In this document: positions 21,093-23,227 of the stretch, in pieces | Layout of the letters: each line of letters opens with the position of its first letter | Numbering within the stretch: position 1 is the first letter of the stretch | Assembly (NCBI GenBank): GCA_964448045.1 | Contig: CAYUVF010000064.1 | Span: forward strand, 1 to 23,227 | Length of the DNA stretch: 23,227 bases | From: CAYUVF01 sp964448045 | GTDB taxonomy: Bacteria; Bacteroidota; Rhodothermia; Rhodothermales; Salinibacteraceae | Direction: 5' to 3' | Position numbers and translations under genes: made by a program | The notes under the pieces: model-generated | What the model was told of the DNA's origin: nothing | The model's input: only the letters and a program-made list of their open reading frames with translations | Database searches by the model: none

Positions 21093-21115
21093 GTGGCGCA
21101 GACCGGCCGAAAGGG

Positions 21116-21240
21116 GTCAGGCCGCCACGTTGCGGAGGGTCACCGACAGGGGCGTTTGATCCTTCGTCTGGCTGACGTTGAGAATCGAGAAGCCGATCAC
21201 GTGGCCGTTGGTGTCCACTTTTTCCATGATGGCGTCGTTG
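21116..21240. repeat. 125-bp direct repeat, copy 2 (DUF2283 3' half)
   Basis: This is the second copy of the repeat at 20241-20365, here within the intact DUF2283-like gene. The upstream half of the gene is unique to this copy because the other lost 87 bp. Confidence 0.85.
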
Positions 21241-21332
21241 TCCGTCGCGCGAAAGTGGCCCTCCTTCTGTTCGAAGAGGACTTCCAGATAATCGCCTTCG
21301 CGGTCGTACCAGATGGTTACGTCGTTGGCCAT
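21117..21332 (-). CDS. DUF2283-like small protein, candidate antitoxin
   Basis: This 71-residue protein has the DUF2283 pattern: IWYDREGDYLEVLFEQKEG, then a GHVIGFSILNVSQ strand. DUF2283 proteins are small beta-rich proteins often encoded beside putative toxins. Its ATG (21330-21332) lies inside the end of the upstream nuclease-like gene, overlapping by 16 bases, which argues for coupled translation as a toxin-antitoxin pair. The biochemical role of DUF2283 is not established to my knowledge. A deleted paralogue lies at 20242-20370. Confidence 0.75.
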   Translation of the reverse strand: MANDVTIWYDREGDYLEVLFEQKEGHFRATDNDAIMEKVDTNGHVIGFSILNVSQTKDQTPLSVTLRNVAA

Positions 21333-21631
21333 AGGATCGCGCCCTGCTTGATGGCGTCAGTGAAGTACATCGTGATGATGAACGGGTCGTCGACCGCAGT
21401 CTTGGCCACGACGCACAGGTATCTGCTCGTGACCGGCGTGGTCTCGAGGTACCGGTAAAACAGCTCCACCGTGTCATCGGTTCGCGAGTGGACGATGCGG
21501 TCGGGGTGCTGCAGCGTCGGCGTCAAGTAACGGAGCGGATCGGCAAGCTCAGGATGCGCTGTCTGGATATGGCGCAGGCGTTCGCCGGTGAGCCGGAGGG
21601 AGCGCCCGTGCACGTCGTCGTATCGCGTCAC
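21317..21631 (-). CDS. Small BECR-fold-like nuclease, candidate toxin paired with DUF2283
   Basis: This 104-residue protein starts at GTG 21631 (VTRYDDVHGRSLRLTGERL). It has HIQTAHPEL near the N terminus, a central HPDRIVHSRTDDTVELFYRY block, and a C-terminal VVAKTAVDDPFIITMYFTDAIK motif ending GAILW. From memory this resembles small PBECR-type (Barnase-EndoU-ColicinE5-RelE fold) nucleases found next to DUF2283 genes in cyanobacteria and others. Candidate catalytic residues are the histidines of HIQTAH and the TMYFTD region. The longer frame upstream to 21784 overlaps the HNH gene and is serine/proline-rich noise. It lies 34 bases after the HNH stop, suggesting one transcript. Toxin function is inferred from arrangement only. 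Confidence 0.65.
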   Translation of the reverse strand: MTRYDDVHGRSLRLTGERLRHIQTAHPELADPLRYLTPTLQHPDRIVHSRTDDTVELFYRYLETTPVTSRYLCVVAKTAVDDPFIITMYFTDAIKQGAILWPTT

Positions 21632-21665
21632 GCCGGGTTGTTGTGGAGGGGCGCGGGTTGATGGG

Positions 21666-22598
21666 TCACGGCGCGAAGACGCGCTCGTTATGGTACGCGA
21701 TGAAATCGGGCGAAGGACGCTCGGCGTGGGACAAGGGGAGGCTTCGGAGGCGCTGGCCGTGGAGGGCGTAGTACGCATCGCCATTGTCGAACTCGGCCTG
21801 GATGCGGCGGCTGACTTCGATGTGGTGGTCGCTCGTGATCGTGAGGTAGCCGCGGTCGAAGAGCTGGTGCAGGTCGGCGCGGAGCAGGAGGCCGTTGCTC
21901 ACGCGGTGCGGGCCGGACTGCGCGTACGGCTTGATGTGCGAGGCCTGCAGCGCGGGCAGCGTTTTCTCGCCGGTGAAGGCGCAGCGGCGGTCGTAGGCGT
22001 CGGTGACGAGCGCGCGGAAGCTGCCTTGCCCGAGGCGGTGTTGCGCAACGTAGTCGGCGCCGTAGCGGGCCAATTCTTCCGCGACGATGGGCGCCTCGCT
22101 GGGCCGATCCGATTGGGCGATCTGGGCCTGGAGGCGATCCTGCACCTGTTGCCAGAGGCGTGCGCCCATCCCGCGCTGCATGTCGTAGGTTTTGCCCTGC
22201 ACGATGTTGGGATGCCAGTCGTCCGGTGCGGGCACCCATTCGTCCGGGGCAAAGAAGAACGGACGCGTAAGGATGACGCACCCGATGGCGGGGTTGGGCA
22301 CGTCGTCCGAGCGATACTGGTGAATCTTGGCAGCGAACGTCTCGAAGTCCGGCGTGCCGTTCTTGACGCCGAACGTAGACCAGGCGACGGTGAGCGGCAG
22401 CGCCGTGTAGCGAATGAAAAAGCCGCCGCCTGCAATGGCGTTGTGCGGCGCCTTCAGCTTGAAGAGAAACGGTTCGCCCGGATTCAACGCGCGGAAACCC
22501 TGCGCGCCGCCGGGCCGCCAGAAATTGACCTCATCCGGTGCCGCCGCCGCGAGGTACTGAAACCAGTCGTGATCGGTGACGCCAGCGTAGAGCTGCAT
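21666..22598 (-). CDS. HNH endonuclease with N-terminal modified-base-reader-like domain (restriction type)
   Basis: This 310-residue protein is a predicted restriction-type endonuclease of the HNH class. The N-terminal half (about 1-150), with NFWRPGGAQGFRALNPGEPF, FKLKAPHNAIAGGGFF and NIVQGKTYD, is the conserved module that precedes HNH in this group and may be an SRA/PUA-like DNA-reading domain. The HNH core is YDRRCAFTGE (C206), SHIKPYAQSG (H221), SNGLLLRADLHQLFDRGYL (N235, H244). The C terminus SPDFIAYHNERVFAP is duplicated as relics elsewhere in the region. It has no methyltransferase partner here, which fits a modification-dependent or solitary nuclease. The next two genes on the strand are the nuclease/DUF2283 pair. 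Confidence 0.85.
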   Translation of the reverse strand: MQLYAGVTDHDWFQYLAAAAPDEVNFWRPGGAQGFRALNPGEPFLFKLKAPHNAIAGGGFFIRYTALPLTVAWSTFGVKNGTPDFETFAAKIHQYRSDDVPNPAIGCVILTRPFFFAPDEWVPAPDDWHPNIVQGKTYDMQRGMGARLWQQVQDRLQAQIAQSDRPSEAPIVAEELARYGADYVAQHRLGQGSFRALVTDAYDRRCAFTGEKTLPALQASHIKPYAQSGPHRVSNGLLLRADLHQLFDRGYLTITSDHHIEVSRRIQAEFDNGDAYYALHGQRLRSLPLSHAERPSPDFIAYHNERVFAP

Positions 22599-22987
22599 GG
22601 GGCGAGCAGGATCGACGGGCGGTGAGCCTCAGGCGCTGCAAAATACGAAGGGCGGACAAAAATGCAGAGATGCCGCCGTCTGGCATCACGTTACGTCAGG
22701 CACCAGGGGCGTGTCTGGAGAAAGAAATTGCCGCCTGCCTCCGCGCCATGCCCTACGATCCCGACCGGCACGACCGCCAGTCCCTCCGCCTACCGGAATG
22801 GGATTACCGGCGGCCCGCCGCGTATTTTGTCACCGTGTGCACCCACAACCGCGTGTGCCTGTTCGGTGAGGTGATCGACGGCCAGATGGCATTAAACACC
22901 TGCGGCCGGATCTTGGTGGAGGAATGGCGCCGCACCGAACGGGTGCGCGACAACGCCGTGTTGGATGCGTTTGTGGTGATGCCAAAT

Positions 22988-23025
22988 CGACCGCAGGGAG
23001 ATTCATGGAGCGCAGCGAAATAAAC
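22988..23025. repeat. 38-bp insertion within the broken RAYT
   Basis: The insert sits between codons for MPN and HVH of the HUH motif. It contains GGGAGAT, CATGGAGCGCAGCGAAA and TAAA, resembling parts of the composite palindromes elsewhere in the window (GGAGATC arms, and the GAGCGAAGCGAGG core at 13134-13146). It may be a half unit of the repeat family that landed in the gene. Confidence 0.45.
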
Positions 23026-23128
23026 CACGTGCACGGGATTATCGGCATCACGGCCGATCCGGACGATGGTGGTGCAGCACCGCGTCGATCCGATCCATCC
23101 ACCGACGGCGGTGGTCCCAACCGTTGTC

Positions 23129-23151
23129 GGGGTTCATCGGCGATGAACCCC
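23129..23151. repeat. Perfect palindrome in the variable linker of the broken RAYT
   Basis: GGGGTTCATCG-G-CGATGAACCCC has perfect 11-bp arms around a single base. It lies where the intact RAYT has its own, different, hairpin (19888-19939). Confidence 0.7.
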
Positions 23152-23227
23152 TACGGGCATCCGGGCCGGACCGATCAAGGACCGAATCTTGTGCAAAAGT
23201 GCGCTGCGTAAGGTTTGGTTTTAAACA

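Larger units (their letters stand above)
22748..23211 (+). pseudogene. Broken second RAYT transposase copy
   Basis: From ATG 22748 the frame reads MPYDPDRHDRQSLRLPEWDY and continues close to the intact RAYT at 19531 up to DAFVVMPN. A 38-bp insertion (22988-23025) then splits the HUH motif and introduces a stop. After it the sequence resumes in another frame with HVHGIIGITADPDD and runs to a stop at 23209-23211. The C-terminal half with the WQ-x-x-YY and RQNPARW motifs is missing, replaced by unrelated sequence. The copy cannot encode an active transposase. It is divergent from the HNH gene. Confidence 0.85.

Overview
The window is GC-rich, gene-dense DNA that looks chromosomal and most likely comes from a Bacteroidota/Rhodothermota bacterium (Salinibacter or Rhodothermus relatives). 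This placement is inferred from three things: a TonB-dependent receptor with an N-terminal carboxypeptidase-regulatory-like domain, mostly weak Shine-Dalgarno signals with promoter candidates resembling the Bacteroidota TTG / TAnnTTTG pattern, and high GC. No rRNA, tRNA or CRISPR array was seen.

Layout. Positions 1-2640: the 3' end of metH (cobalamin-dependent methionine synthase), converging on a minus-strand pair, a LOG-family nucleotide-binding protein followed by mscL. Positions 2797-10257: a metal-acquisition block on the plus strand, with a TonB-dependent receptor behind a DtxR/MntR-like palindrome, a 163-bp nested inverted repeat, a periplasmic thioredoxin, and a Tro/Znu/Mnt-type ABC transporter (binding lipoprotein, ATPase, two permeases). 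Both permeases carry a C-terminal winged-helix domain like that of DtxR-family metal repressors. Positions 10258-13297: a composite palindromic repeat, queD on the minus strand, then a secreted LVIVD-type propeller, a small secreted protein and, after a second copy of the repeat, a multicopper oxidase (13298-15019). Positions 15020-15604 are a gene graveyard with remnants on both strands.

Positions 15605-19125 hold an unusual cassette: thiamine-diphosphate-dependent E1 alpha, E1 beta, a 78-residue stand-alone lipoyl domain and a lipoate-protein-ligase-family protein. There is no E2 acyltransferase core and no E3. It lies behind a good promoter overlapped by a perfect 14-bp LacI/cre-like palindrome. 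The last three genes overlap or nearly touch, whereas a 406-bp hairpin-rich gap separates E1 alpha from E1 beta. A plausible reading is that the ligase loads lipoate onto the free carrier and E1 acylates it.

Positions 19126-23227 are an accessory region that has been shuffled by duplication and deletion: a REP-associated tyrosine transposase (RAYT), a second broken RAYT, a VapBC-like toxin-antitoxin pair, two DUF2283-like genes (one with an 87-bp internal deletion), a small nuclease-like gene overlapping the intact DUF2283 gene, and an HNH restriction-type endonuclease with relics of its 3' end elsewhere. The HNH gene, the nuclease/DUF2283 pair and VapBC together look like a small defence or toxin-antitoxin island.
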